From contig NZ_CAKRNY010000014.1 in the NCBI RefSeq assembly GCF_934371575.1, forward strand, positions 16,284-80,283: DNA of 64,000 nucleotides. Direction: 5' to 3'. Shown piece after piece: positions 1 to 8,604 of the stretch. The stretch is from an uncultured Blautia sp. GTDB lineage: Bacteria; Bacillota; Clostridia; Lachnospirales; Lachnospiraceae. The notes under the pieces were generated by a model. The model made no database searches and had not been told where the DNA came from. It saw nothing but the letters and a program-made list of their open reading frames with translations. Positions within the stretch are counted from its first letter, which is position 1. Every line of letters begins with the position of its first letter. The translations under genes were made by a program, and so were the position numbers.

Positions 1-26
1 GGTGGTTTTACGTTGTGGAGGTAATT

Positions 27-1757
27 ATGCAATCATCATTTGAGCTGCAGGAACTGCTTCGATCCATTAACCGGAAGAGTTATCCTGCATATAAATCCCT
101 GAAAGGGGTATATCAGTTTAAAAAATATATTTTATCTGTAGATCACGTGCAAGGGGATCCTTTTGCATCCCCTTCTCATATCAGTGTAAAAATTTCCCAT
201 AAAGAAGCTGGATTTCCAGAGACGTATTATAAAGACAGTCTGACCAGGATCACTCTGGCAGATTTTCTTACCCGTCAATTTGAGAATCAGGTGAACCGTT
301 ATACATTCCGGGCAAAAGGCTCTGGAAAAAGTGGATTGCTTTCTGTTACCAGATGTGGTCAGGAAGTGTTGGAAAGAAGTGCATGTGAAATCACAGATCA
401 GGGAATTATTGCCCGGTTTTTCGTTGGTTTTCCAGCAAACGGACGTACGATCAATGCAGGTGAACTGGAGAAAATTTTATTTGAATTTTTGCCAGTATGT
501 GTGGAAAAAGCATTTATATTTCGAAATTTAAGTGGAAAAGAGCTGGAAAAAACTATTTTTCTGGCAGAAGACCAGGCATATATCAGGGAAGAACTGCAGA
601 AACGTTCCCTTATTGCGTTTGTAAATGATGGAGCAATTTTGCCAAGAGAAAGTGGAGTTTCTTCAAAACCCATGAAAGAAAGTGTGGTTTTTTCATCTCC
701 AGACAGCCTTCGTATAACTATGGAACTTCCTCATAAGGGGAAAATTACAGGAATGGGAATTCCAAAGGGAATTACACTGATTGTAGGTGGAGGATATCAT
801 GGCAAATCTACCCTTTTAAGTGCGCTGGAATTGGGTGTTTATAATCATATTCAGGGAGATGGAAGGGAATATGTGATCACAGATTCAACGGCTCAGAAGC
901 TGCGTTCTGAGGATGGAAGGTTTGTAAAGGATGTAGATATTTCTCTTTTTATAAATGATCTTCCAAATAAGAAAAATACAAGCTGTTTTTCTACGGAAGA
1001 TGCCAGTGGAAGCACTTCCCAGGCAGCCGGAATTGTGGAAGGAATAGAAGCAGGAAGTAAAGTTTTTCTGTTAGATGAAGATACTTCGGCTACTAACTTT
1101 ATGGTGCGGGATGCTTTCATGCAGCGTGTGATCAGCCGGGAAAAGGAGCCTATTACGCCGTTTCTGGAACGGGCGGGAGATCTGTATGAGAAGGCAGGAA
1201 TATCTACCATATTAGTTGCAGGAAGCTCTGGAGCTTTTTTCCATATTGCTGATACGGTGATCCAGATGGATAATTATATGCCTGTGGACATCACCCAAAA
1301 GGCAAGGGAGCTTTGTATGGATTATCCCTTAAATGACAGTGCGATAGTCGGATTTAAGCTTCCAGAGAGCCATCGTATCATGTCAAAAAATACGCTTTCC
1401 CAAGGCACGAAAAAGGATTATTACGGTCATTTTAAGGCTCAGGATAAGCCGGAAAGACTGAAAGTGAAGGTTCATGGAAGAGATGGTTTTTCCATTGGAA
1501 AGCAGGAGGTGGATCTGCGGTACATTGAGCAGCTGATCGACAGTGAGCAGACACAGACACTTGGGGCACTGCTGAAATATGCAGTGGAAAAATTAACCGA
1601 TGGAAAACGGACACTGCCGGAAATTGTGGAGCTGCTCAGCAGTAAACTAAAAAAAGAAGGGCTGTCTTTTCTTTCAGAAGGATATATTTCCTGCGGGTAT
1701 GCAATGCCCAGAAAACAGGAAATATATGCGTGCTTTAATCGTTACAGAAGACCATAA
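27..1757 (+). CDS. Predicted ATPase of the ABC class, unknown role
   Basis: A 576-residue protein of the family of predicted ABC-class ATPases (PF09818 type), whose cellular role is not known. A P-loop GGGYHGKST lies near residue 252, and an LLDEDTSATN segment near residue 347 serves as a Walker B and switch region. There is no signal peptide or membrane segment, so it is probably a soluble cytoplasmic NTPase and not a transporter subunit. The ATG at 27 is preceded by GGAGG at a 5-base gap, which is better than the GTG at 15. It reads alone, with no same-strand partner overlapping it. Family assignment is firm; function is open. Confidence 0.9.
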   Translation: MQSSFELQELLRSINRKSYPAYKSLKGVYQFKKYILSVDHVQGDPFASPSHISVKISHKEAGFPETYYKDSLTRITLADFLTRQFENQVNRYTFRAKGSGKSGLLSVTRCGQEVLERSACEITDQGIIARFFVGFPANGRTINAGELEKILFEFLPVCVEKAFIFRNLSGKELEKTIFLAEDQAYIREELQKRSLIAFVNDGAILPRESGVSSKPMKESVVFSSPDSLRITMELPHKGKITGMGIPKGITLIVGGGYHGKSTLLSALELGVYNHIQGDGREYVITDSTAQKLRSEDGRFVKDVDISLFINDLPNKKNTSCFSTEDASGSTSQAAGIVEGIEAGSKVFLLDEDTSATNFMVRDAFMQRVISREKEPITPFLERAGDLYEKAGISTILVAGSSGAFFHIADTVIQMDNYMPVDITQKARELCMDYPLNDSAIVGFKLPESHRIMSKNTLSQGTKKDYYGHFKAQDKPERLKVKVHGRDGFSIGKQEVDLRYIEQLIDSEQTQTLGALLKYAVEKLTDGKRTLPEIVELLSSKLKKEGLSFLSEGYISCGYAMPRKQEIYACFNRYRRP

Positions 1758-1806
1758 AGTTCAAAGAAAACCGCATTTGCCGGTAGCTTTTTATAACTTT
1801 ATACGT

Positions 1807-1812
1807 TATAAT
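1807..1812 (+). promoter_or_regulatory. Possible -10 box for the M18 aminopeptidase gene
   Basis: A TATAAT hexamer lies 80 bases upstream of the aminopeptidase start. The matching -35 (TAGCTT, 17 bases upstream) is poor, so this is a weak call. Confidence 0.35.
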
Positions 1813-1891
1813 GGAACGGGTGAGGAAAAATCTCAGGCAGTAATGATCTGGGATAAAACAAAATGAAAATGGAGAAAGGTGGATATAGATT

Positions 1892-3283
1892 ATGGAACGT
1901 CCAAACGCATGGCTCACATATTCAGACGCTGATATGCAGGATCTGGAGAAGGTAGCAAAGAAATACCGTCATTTCTTAGATGTAGGAAAGACAGAACGTG
2001 AATGTATCACACAGATTGTGAAAGAGGCTGAGGAAGCTGGTTATGTTTCCCTTGAAGATAAGGTGAAAAATGGCGAAGCTCTGAAAGCAGGAGATAAAGT
2101 TTACCAGGTTGGCATGAAGAAAGTGATTGCCATGTATCATATCGGAGAGGATGATCTGGCAGAGGGTATGAATATTCTTTGTGCCCATATTGATTCCCCA
2201 AGACTGGATATCAAACAGAATCCTTTATATGAGGATACAGATCTGGCTTATCTTGATACCCATTATTATGGCGGCGTTAAGAAATATCAGTGGGTTGCCC
2301 TTCCAATGGCAATGCACGGTGTAATTGTGAAGAAGGATGGTACCGTTGTAAATGTGACAGTTGGAGAGGATGAGGATGATCCGATCCTTTATATTACAGA
2401 TCTTCTGGTTCATCTTGCAGGACAGCAGATGGCTAAGAAGGCTTCTGAGGTAATTGAGGGCGAGCAGCTTGATATTCTGATTGGAAGCCAGCCGCTGAAG
2501 GATCTTCCGGATGATAAGAAGAAAGAGGCTGTAAAGGAGAATGTTCTTCGCATTCTGAATGAGAAATATGGTGTGGAAGAGGAAGATTTCCTTTCCGCAG
2601 AGCTTGAAATCGTTCCGGCTGGAAAGGCTCGTGACTGTGGCCTTGACCGCAGCATGATCGCAGGTTACGGACAGGATGACAGAGTATGCGCATATACCTC
2701 TCTTCTGGCTATGCTTGAGATGGAAGCACCGAAGCGTACATGCTGCTGTATTCTTGTTGATAAAGAGGAGATTGGAAGTGTTGGAGCTACCGGTATGCAG
2801 TCTCATTTCTTTGAGAATAGTGTAGCTGATGTACTGGATGCAATGGGACAGTATTCTGATCTCAGACTGAGAAAGACACTGAAGAATTCCAGTATGCTTT
2901 CCTCTGATGTAAGTGCCGGTTATGATCCTACATTTGCAGAAGCATTTGAGAAAAAGAACTCCGCATATCTTGGAAGAGGTATCGTACTGAACAAATTTAC
3001 CGGTTCCCGTGGAAAAGGCGGCTCCAATGATGCCAATGCGGAATATGTTGCAAGAGTTCGCAGAATTTTTGATGATCATAAAGTTCATTTCCAGACAGCA
3101 GAGCTTGGTAAGGTTGATGTTGGCGGCGGTGGAACAATCGCTTATATTGCAGCTCTTTATGGCATGGAAGTAATCGACAGTGGTGTTTCTGTTCTCAGTA
3201 TGCATGCACCTTGGGAAGTTACCAGCAAGGCAGATGTTTACGAGGCGAAGAAGGCCTATAAGGCATTCCTTCTGGATGCGTAA
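1892..3283 (+). CDS. M18 family aminopeptidase
   Basis: A 463-residue zinc aminopeptidase of family M18 (aspartyl aminopeptidase type), which removes N-terminal, often acidic, residues from peptides in the cytoplasm. The metal-site blocks are visible: CAHIDSPRLD near residue 97, DKEEIGS near 289 and MHAPWE near 437, in the family's order. Length is normal for bacterial M18 enzymes (about 430-490). GAAAGGTGG sits 13-20 bases before the ATG. It is followed by a hairpin terminator, so it is probably transcribed alone. No targeting sequence is present. Substrate preference cannot be read from the sequence. Confidence 0.95.
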   Translation: MERPNAWLTYSDADMQDLEKVAKKYRHFLDVGKTERECITQIVKEAEEAGYVSLEDKVKNGEALKAGDKVYQVGMKKVIAMYHIGEDDLAEGMNILCAHIDSPRLDIKQNPLYEDTDLAYLDTHYYGGVKKYQWVALPMAMHGVIVKKDGTVVNVTVGEDEDDPILYITDLLVHLAGQQMAKKASEVIEGEQLDILIGSQPLKDLPDDKKKEAVKENVLRILNEKYGVEEEDFLSAELEIVPAGKARDCGLDRSMIAGYGQDDRVCAYTSLLAMLEMEAPKRTCCCILVDKEEIGSVGATGMQSHFFENSVADVLDAMGQYSDLRLRKTLKNSSMLSSDVSAGYDPTFAEAFEKKNSAYLGRGIVLNKFTGSRGKGGSNDANAEYVARVRRIFDDHKVHFQTAELGKVDVGGGGTIAYIAALYGMEVIDSGVSVLSMHAPWEVTSKADVYEAKKAYKAFLLDA

Positions 3284-3308
3284 ACAGGTGCATTAAGGTA
3301 AGCATCAG

Positions 3309-3340
3309 CGGGCAGACATTTTGTCTGTCCGTGTTTTCTT
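3309..3340 (+). terminator. Intrinsic terminator after the M18 gene
   Basis: CGGGCAGACA and TGTCTGTCCG form a 10-bp stem around a short T loop, followed by a T-rich tail (TGTTTTCTT). Confidence 0.75.
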
Positions 3341-3356
3341 AGAGGAGTAATAGATT

Positions 3357-3803
3357 ATGTTAAAAAAACAGGCACCGGGAGAGACCATCCTGAAGGTGGG
3401 AGGAATGCTCCTGCTTTTTCTTGGGGTTCTGTTGGCATTTGGAAGTGGAAACACTCTTTCCCTGGTTATGAAGGGCAGCAGTGACAGCGCAGTTGTGGAA
3501 TATCTGAATCAGAACGGTATGACTTACAGCCAGCTGGTGGCAAGCAATGTGATGGTTCTGGCAGCAGGAGTGATCTACCTGGCAGCTGGTGTGGTTGGAG
3601 TGAAACAGGCTGGCAATGTGGAGAATGCAGGTCTTTGTGTGGGAATGGGAGGTCTTCTTATTGCAGAGGTTGTGGCAGAAGTGATTGTTACCCTGAATTT
3701 TGGAGATTTTGATCCAGCGTCTGTGATCCGAATGTTGATATTCCCAGCTATTTATATGGTTGGTGCAGTGCTGAACTGGCAGGCAAAGAATGCCAGAAAA
3801 TAG
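3357..3803 (+). CDS. Small four-helix membrane protein, unknown
   Basis: A 148-residue hydrophobic protein with about four predicted transmembrane helices, at residues 14-33, 62-81, 90-112 and 124-143. The N-terminus (MLKKQAPGET) is basic and probably cytoplasmic. No catalytic motif is visible and I do not recognise a named family. GAGGAG sits upstream of the ATG, directly after the terminator of the aminopeptidase gene, so it needs its own start of transcription or read-through. No terminator is obvious before the tRNA gene. Confidence 0.75.
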   Translation: MLKKQAPGETILKVGGMLLLFLGVLLAFGSGNTLSLVMKGSSDSAVVEYLNQNGMTYSQLVASNVMVLAAGVIYLAAGVVGVKQAGNVENAGLCVGMGGLLIAEVVAEVIVTLNFGDFDPASVIRMLIFPAIYMVGAVLNWQAKNARK

Positions 3804-3861
3804 TACCAATCGTGCAAAAAATACCTACAAAAAAATATTTTAAAAAAATTTCAAAAAAGTG

Positions 3862-3890
3862 TTGACAAAACCACTGGTATCGTGTAGAAT
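3862..3890 (+). promoter_or_regulatory. Strong sigma-A promoter for tRNA-Arg
   Basis: TTGACA (3862-3867), a 17-base spacer and TAGAAT (3885-3890) stand about 40 bases before the tRNA gene, preceded by an A/T-rich stretch that could act as an UP element. Confidence 0.85.
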
Positions 3891-3931
3891 ATCCATTGTT
3901 GTGAGGGACAAATACTTCACAAGAAATAAAT

Positions 3932-4005
3932 GTGTGTTTAGCTCAGCTGGATAGAGCGTTTGGCTACGGACCAAAAGGCCGGGGGTTCGAATCCTCTAAC
4001 ACACG
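3932..4005 (+). tRNA. tRNA-Arg (anticodon ACG)
   Basis: A complete 74-base cloverleaf. The acceptor stem is GTGTGTT/AACACAC, the D arm is GCTC/GAGC, and the anticodon stem TTTGG/CCAAA carries the loop CTACGGA with anticodon ACG, whose wobble A is normally deaminated to inosine to read CGN codons. The T arm has the GGGGG/CCTCT stem (two G-U pairs) and a TTCGAAT loop. The discriminator is G and the CCA end is not encoded. A consensus promoter lies before it and a terminator follows within 12 bases, so it is a single-tRNA unit. Confidence 0.96.
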
Positions 4006-4016
4006 TAACTGAGAAG

Positions 4017-4050
4017 CGGGATCATTGAGAAATCAGTGGTTCCGTTTTTT
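4017..4050 (+). terminator. Terminator of the tRNA-Arg unit
   Basis: CGGGATCATTGA pairs with TCAGTGGTTCCG (12 bp with some G-U pairs) around a GAAA loop, followed by six T residues. Confidence 0.85.
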
Positions 4051-4063
4051 AGTATATAAAATG

Positions 4064-4105
4064 GAGTTACTGTTCACAGGCAATGTTCCGCGAGTTACTG
4101 GTCAC
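4064..4105 (+). repeat. Tandem copies of a GAGTTACTGKTCAC motif
   Basis: GAGTTACTGTTCAC (4064-4077) and GAGTTACTGGTCAC (4092-4105) are 14-base near-identical copies 28 bases apart. The core GTTACTGTTCA recurs exactly at 18629. A related perfect palindrome, GTGACCGGTCAC, lies at 4494-4505, so repeats flank the small gene at 4134-4364. Confidence 0.6.
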
Positions 4106-4133
4106 GGAGTGAATGGAAGGGGGAAGGTGAAAA

Positions 4134-4364
4134 ATGTTTACAGTATTTAATTCAGAAAGTCTATGGATTGGCACAAATCTGAAACGGTTTAATGAGATTC
4201 GGGATATTCTGGATAGGCAGAATATCAGGTATAAGTACAAAGTAAAAGATCAGCTGGGAGAATGGACGGGTAGCGGAACCCTTCGGGGACGTGTGGGAAA
4301 TATTATCCCTAAGATTGCCTGGAATTTACTTGCGAATAAAGGAGACAGGAAGAGAAAACAATAA
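4134..4364 (+). CDS. Small basic protein, unknown
   Basis: A 76-residue protein, basic at the C-terminus (GDRKRKQ) and with no membrane segment. The N-terminal part (MFTVFNSESLWIGTNL) is followed by a helix-rich stretch with ILDRQNIRYKYKVK, which loosely recalls small DUF2007-type single-domain proteins, but I would not assign it. A good ribosome site, GGAAGGGGGAAGG, precedes the ATG. It is bracketed by the short repeats at 4064-4105 and the palindrome at 4494-4505. A TATAAT box lies just after it at 4389, ahead of asnB. Confidence 0.6.
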   Translation: MFTVFNSESLWIGTNLKRFNEIRDILDRQNIRYKYKVKDQLGEWTGSGTLRGRVGNIIPKIAWNLLANKGDRKRKQ

Positions 4365-4493
4365 ATACACAGAAGCTTTTCCATGTGTTATAATAATTGA
4401 AGCTTTGATTCTAAAGTTCATTTCAGGGTATATTCTATGCCATTTACATACTCAAGAGGAAGAGGAAGCGTAAAGGGAGAAGAAAAATACGAT

Positions 4494-4505
4494 GTGACCG
4501 GTCAC
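4494..4505. repeat. 12-bp perfect palindrome GTGACCGGTCAC
   Basis: A perfect palindrome 32 bases before the asnB start. GGTCACGGA is shared with the repeat at 4100-4108. It is either an operator for asnB or the end of a small repeat element. Confidence 0.5.
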
Positions 4506-4536
4506 GGATGTGCAGTCGGTCAATATGGAGGAAGAT

Positions 4537-6393
4537 ATGTGCGGTATCTGTGGATTTACAGGTCACAGGAATGATCAGAAGGCTGTGATCGGGAGAATGA
4601 TGAAATCCATTGAACATAGAGGGCCAGACAGTGAAGGCTCTTTTTGTGGTGATGGGATTACCCTTGGGTTCAGAAGACTCAGTATTATTGATCTGGAGGA
4701 CGGACAGCAGCCCATGGAAAGTGCAGACGGGAATCTGCATATTGTTTTTAACGGAGAGATTTATGATTATAAGGAACTGCGGGCTGAATTAGAGTTAGCC
4801 GGCATTTGTTTTAGCACCCATTCGGACACAGAAGTGCTGGTGAATACCGTTCAGCAGTATGGGGAGAAGGCATTGGATAAGCTTCGTGGAATGTTCGGAT
4901 TTGCTGTATGGAACGAGAAGGAGAAGACTTTGATGCTGGCAAGGGATTTCTTTGGAATCAAGCCGGTATATTATGCGCAGATTAACGGGCATTTCGTATT
5001 TGCTTCTGAGATTAAGAGCATCCTGGAGTTTCCCGAATACAAGAGAGAGGTGAACCGGCAGGCATTGGAGCAGTATCTCTCTTTTCAGTATTCTGCATTG
5101 GAGGAGACCTTTTTTAAAGGAATCTATAAGCTGATGCCAGGGCATATGCTTATTTATAAAGATGGAAAATACGAAATAAAATCTTACTTTACGGCTAGGC
5201 TTACACCTGATCAGGGAAAAGGCGGAAATCCGGATATGCAGCAGCTCCAGACTCAGCTTGAAAAGGTTCTGGAGGATTCTGTGAAGCACCACATGCTAAG
5301 TGATGTGGAGGTTGGCGCATTTTTGTCAGGAGGTGTGGATTCAGGCTATCTGGCAGCTTCTTCAGGCGCTGACCAGGCGTTTACAGTAGGATTTGACGAG
5401 GGTGACCGATACAATGAGGTGAATAAGGCTGCCGAAGTTGCGAAAGCAGCAGGGCTTAAGCACCATGTAAAAGTCATTTCAAAGGAAGAATTCTGGAATT
5501 CACTGCCGGATGTGATGTACCATATGGATGAGCCTCTGGGAGATGCGTCTGCTGTTGCGCTTTATTTTCTGTCGCAGGAAGCTGCAAAGCACGTGAAGGT
5601 AGTTCTTTCCGGGGAAGGAGCAGATGAGCTTTTCGGTGGATATAATATTTACAGGGAGCCGGAAGCTTTGAAAAAGGTCAGCTGGATTCCTTTTGGAATC
5701 AGAAGGGCAATAGGCCATTTTGCAGCGAAAATGCCGGATATTAAGGGTAGGGATTTTCTGATCCGGGCAGGAAAGAAAGTCGAAGAACGATTTATTGGAA
5801 ATGCATATATTTATCGTGAAAAAGAGAAAAATGAGATTCTGAAAGGCGGTGTGACAGGGAAGACAACGCAGGAATACCTGAATCCATTTTATAAAGAAAT
5901 TGATGATTTTTCTGGCTGTCGTCTTCAGGATATGGAGAAAATGCAGTCTGTAGATATAAATTACTGGCTTGTAGGTGATATTTTACAGAAGGCAGATAAA
6001 ATGAGCATGGCGCATTCTCTGGAAGTGCGTGTGCCGTTTCTTGACCGGAAAGTGTTTGATCTGGCAGCAGGCCTTCCAAAAGATGCGAAGATTGCAGCTG
6101 GTACCACGAAATATATTTTTCGTAAAGCGGTATCGAAGTATATTCCCCAGGATACAGACAGCAGGAAGAAGCTTGGATTTCCTATCCCTATCCGTGTGTG
6201 GCTTCGACAGGATGACTGGTATCAGATGGTTATGGAATTATTTACATCCGAAGAAGCGGACAGGTTCTTTAATACAGATAAATTAATCAGGCTTCTGAAT
6301 GAGCATAAAGAGGGCAAAAAGGATAACAGCCGTAAAATATGGACAGTTCTTATGTTCCTGATCTGGTATAAGAAATTCTTTAATGAGCTGTGA
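4537..6393 (+). CDS. asnB: Asparagine synthase (glutamine-hydrolysing)
   Basis: A 618-residue class II glutamine amidotransferase that makes asparagine from aspartate, ATP and glutamine. The start is fixed by chemistry: the ATG at 4537 gives MCGICG, with the nucleophile Cys2 exposed after Met removal, and GGAGG lies 5 bases before it. The upstream in-frame ATG at 4510 would bury that cysteine. N-terminal motifs RLSIIDL, FNGEIYDY and SDTEVLV are present, and the synthetase PP-loop SGGVDS is near residue 263. Length fits AsnB. The stop codon directly abuts that of the convergent GGDEF gene (TGATCA), leaving no room for a terminator between them. Confidence 0.97.
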   Translation: MCGICGFTGHRNDQKAVIGRMMKSIEHRGPDSEGSFCGDGITLGFRRLSIIDLEDGQQPMESADGNLHIVFNGEIYDYKELRAELELAGICFSTHSDTEVLVNTVQQYGEKALDKLRGMFGFAVWNEKEKTLMLARDFFGIKPVYYAQINGHFVFASEIKSILEFPEYKREVNRQALEQYLSFQYSALEETFFKGIYKLMPGHMLIYKDGKYEIKSYFTARLTPDQGKGGNPDMQQLQTQLEKVLEDSVKHHMLSDVEVGAFLSGGVDSGYLAASSGADQAFTVGFDEGDRYNEVNKAAEVAKAAGLKHHVKVISKEEFWNSLPDVMYHMDEPLGDASAVALYFLSQEAAKHVKVVLSGEGADELFGGYNIYREPEALKKVSWIPFGIRRAIGHFAAKMPDIKGRDFLIRAGKKVEERFIGNAYIYREKEKNEILKGGVTGKTTQEYLNPFYKEIDDFSGCRLQDMEKMQSVDINYWLVGDILQKADKMSMAHSLEVRVPFLDRKVFDLAAGLPKDAKIAAGTTKYIFRKAVSKYIPQDTDSRKKLGFPIPIRVWLRQDDWYQMVMELFTSEEADRFFNTDKLIRLLNEHKEGKKDNSRKIWTVLMFLIWYKKFFNEL

Positions 6394-8295
6394 TCATGAA
6401 TCCTTCCGCTCTGCTTTTCGTGCTTTTTTTGCAGAATACATTTCCTCATCTGCAAGATTGATATATTCATTCAGTGAGAATGCAGGATCGTCAGCAATTA
6501 CATATCCGACGCTTGCCTCAATTGGAAAGCTTACTCTGCTGTTGGAAGCCAGTATATGGAGTTGCTGCTGAACTGTATGGATCAGCTCTTGCATTTCTTC
6601 TTTGCCGCAGTCTGGAATCACGCTGACGAATTCGTCGCCGCCGTAACGCATGGAAACAGCCTGGGGTGGGCAGTACTGCCGCAGGATAGAGGCGATACTG
6701 CTGATGGCCAGATTTCCCATATCATGACCGAACGTGTCGTTAATATATTTCAGATGATCAGCGTCTGTAAACATGATTCCAACCGGTTTCTCTTCGACCA
6801 TACATCTCTGGAAAAGCGGAAGGGCAAGCTTCTCATAAGCCATGCGGTTATATAGCCCGGTAAGTGAGTCATGTATATAGAGCTGGGAAAGCTGCTTATT
6901 AATTTTACGGAGTATAAGCCTTGCGTACAGAGCTTCTATTGAGGTTCGGAGAGAATTCAGAGTCTCAAACAGAAACTGATGCTCCAGAAGATAATCACAG
7001 TTTTCCAGAATCAGATAGCCTATTTCACGTTCACGGAAGTGAAGAGGACAGAACTGATAGATGTTCTGGGTGTCTTTTGCTTCAGATTGAGGAAGGAAAA
7101 CACTGTCCTTCAGACTGAATCTGCAAGAATCTTCGCGGATAGGGTAAACCAGTGCCATTTCATCAGGATAGCCGATGGTACAGAATTCATCATCTGGAAT
7201 TTCAGGAAGCACATCTATATTTTCACTTACAAAAATGTCCGGATTCATGAACAGATAAATATTTCCGCAGTCATGTTCGGTAAGCCAGGTCTGCATACGT
7301 TCAGCAAGTTGTGTATAACAGGAGCAGTCCAGAAGCGAACGGTCCAGATCCATCATCCAGTTCTGCATATCACTCTGGCGTGCTTCTGCCACAATGCGTG
7401 CGATTACATACTTGCCGCGGTCAGCGGGATTTAAGGGAGTGCAGCCGCAGCTTTCCTGGAAAATGTGAGTGACGGGCGCATACATCAACTCGGTGCTGGT
7501 ATCTCCCTGCCATATTTTTTCCAGAAGAGAGACAGCATTGTACATTACATCTGCCTTGGAAAAGCCAACGGTAGTAATCCGTGGATCGCAATAAGAAGCT
7601 TTATCTTCGTTATCAAATCCTGTTACAAGAAAATCTTCCGGAATTGAAAAGCCGGCTTCCTTTGCTGCCAGACAGATACCTACTGCAATATTATCATTTG
7701 CACAAATAAAAGCATCCGGAAGCAGATCCTTTTCCTGAAATACGGAAAAAGCCTGGAGTCCGGTTTCGATTTCAAAATTATGGTGATAGGTCCGTTCCTC
7801 CTGGAAAGGAATTCCATGGCGGTAAAGTGCGTCCTTGTAAGCCTTGAAACGGAGTTGATTTTCTTTATTTCCTTCAGGACCGCCAATAAAGTTCAGCTTT
7901 TTGCAGCCATGATTTCGAATCAGATGTTCAACCACTTCTGTTACAGCTGCATAATTATCAATACCTGAATGATACAGTCCCGGAATGCGCTCCAGAAGAG
8001 AGAGGGTGGGTACACCGGAACTTTTTGCTCTTTCTATGATTTCTTCAGTCAGTCCTGGTTGTGATACAGTGGCAAGATCCAGAAGAATTCCGTCAAATTC
8101 CGAAAAATCCGGAAGTCGTGCTATATTATATTCCCCTGCATTGTGTTTTTCGTCTTTACTGAAATTTCCAAAGCTGTGAAAAATATACAGATCAATATCT
8201 GACTGATAGTCTGCGATGTAGCTTCGGTATCCCTGAATCCAGGTATAAGTTACATAGCGTCCCCATCCATCTGTAATAAGTGCAATTTTCTTCAT
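6394..8295 (-). CDS. Diguanylate cyclase with LacI-type ligand-binding sensor domain
   Basis: A 633-residue putative signalling protein. Residues 1-280 resemble the periplasmic-binding-like domain of LacI-family regulators but without the DNA-binding head and without a signal peptide or membrane helix, so it should sense a cytoplasmic sugar-like ligand. A middle segment (280-470) may be GAF-like. The C-terminal GGDEF domain (about 470-630) has DSLTGLYNR and an intact YGGDEF near residue 550, so it can probably make cyclic di-GMP. No RxxD inhibitory site is seen before the motif. ATG 8295 is chosen because GGAG lies 8 bases upstream. Confidence 0.88.
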   Translation of the reverse strand: MKKIALITDGWGRYVTYTWIQGYRSYIADYQSDIDLYIFHSFGNFSKDEKHNAGEYNIARLPDFSEFDGILLDLATVSQPGLTEEIIERAKSSGVPTLSLLERIPGLYHSGIDNYAAVTEVVEHLIRNHGCKKLNFIGGPEGNKENQLRFKAYKDALYRHGIPFQEERTYHHNFEIETGLQAFSVFQEKDLLPDAFICANDNIAVGICLAAKEAGFSIPEDFLVTGFDNEDKASYCDPRITTVGFSKADVMYNAVSLLEKIWQGDTSTELMYAPVTHIFQESCGCTPLNPADRGKYVIARIVAEARQSDMQNWMMDLDRSLLDCSCYTQLAERMQTWLTEHDCGNIYLFMNPDIFVSENIDVLPEIPDDEFCTIGYPDEMALVYPIREDSCRFSLKDSVFLPQSEAKDTQNIYQFCPLHFREREIGYLILENCDYLLEHQFLFETLNSLRTSIEALYARLILRKINKQLSQLYIHDSLTGLYNRMAYEKLALPLFQRCMVEEKPVGIMFTDADHLKYINDTFGHDMGNLAISSIASILRQYCPPQAVSMRYGGDEFVSVIPDCGKEEMQELIHTVQQQLHILASNSRVSFPIEASVGYVIADDPAFSLNEYINLADEEMYSAKKARKAERKDS

Positions 8296-8369
8296 GTAAA
8301 ACACTCCAAGATTAAAATAATTATATACAAATAACTGGAATTATTATAACGTAATTTAGTAAAAAATAC

Positions 8370-8424
8370 TAGGGCGTGTTTGAAAAATCATTTCTTACAG
8401 TAAGCCTTTTTCAAACACGCTTTA
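8370..8424. repeat. REP-like inverted repeat, full copy
   Basis: CTAGGGCGTGTTTGAAAAA on the left and TTTTTCAAACACGCTTTAG on the right form a near-perfect 19-bp inverted repeat around about 17 bases. The right arm recurs at 18676, 39889 and 59212, and the left arm (inverted) at 59191, always between genes. This is the complete member of a small dispersed palindromic family. Confidence 0.8.
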
Positions 8425-8491
8425 GAGCTAAGATAATAATATATACTGAAATTTTTTACGAAAAAACGAAAATCAGGAAAATTGAAACCTG

Positions 8492-8508
8492 TTGAGAATT
8501 ATTCTCAA
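8492..8508. promoter_or_regulatory. Fur-family box before the ABC exporter operon
   Basis: TTGAGAAT-T-ATTCTCAA is a perfect 8-1-8 palindrome, close to the 7-1-7 Fur/PerR box layout. It lies 97 bases upstream of the ABC ATPase start, together with the TTAG-N6-CTAA site at 8555. The same GAGAA-N3-TTCTC core recurs at 18127 before DUF6110. Confidence 0.65.
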
Positions 8509-8554
8509 TCTCCATTCTTTATTTTTTGAGAAAAAAGCAGTATGATAAACAAAA

Positions 8555-8570
8555 GTTAGCGCAGACTAAC
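8555..8570. promoter_or_regulatory. TTAG-N6-CTAA operator before the ABC exporter
   Basis: GTTAGCGCAGACTAAC is a palindrome with half-sites GTTAG/CTAAC and a 6-base centre, about 35 bases before the start codon and just downstream of a TATGAT box (8541-8546). Five more sites of the same form stand before feoA, feoB and DUF2325. Confidence 0.65.
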
Positions 8571-8604
8571 AGATGAAAAGTAATTGTCAAGGGGAGGAAA
8601 AGCG

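Noticed and set aside
2225..3205. 326-codon open frame on the minus strand in the M18 gene
   Set aside because: Antisense shadow of the aminopeptidase gene; no ribosome site or known motif.
4365..4536. T-box leader for asnB
   Set aside because: No specifier loop or T-box sequence (TGGNACCGCG-like) could be found in this short region.
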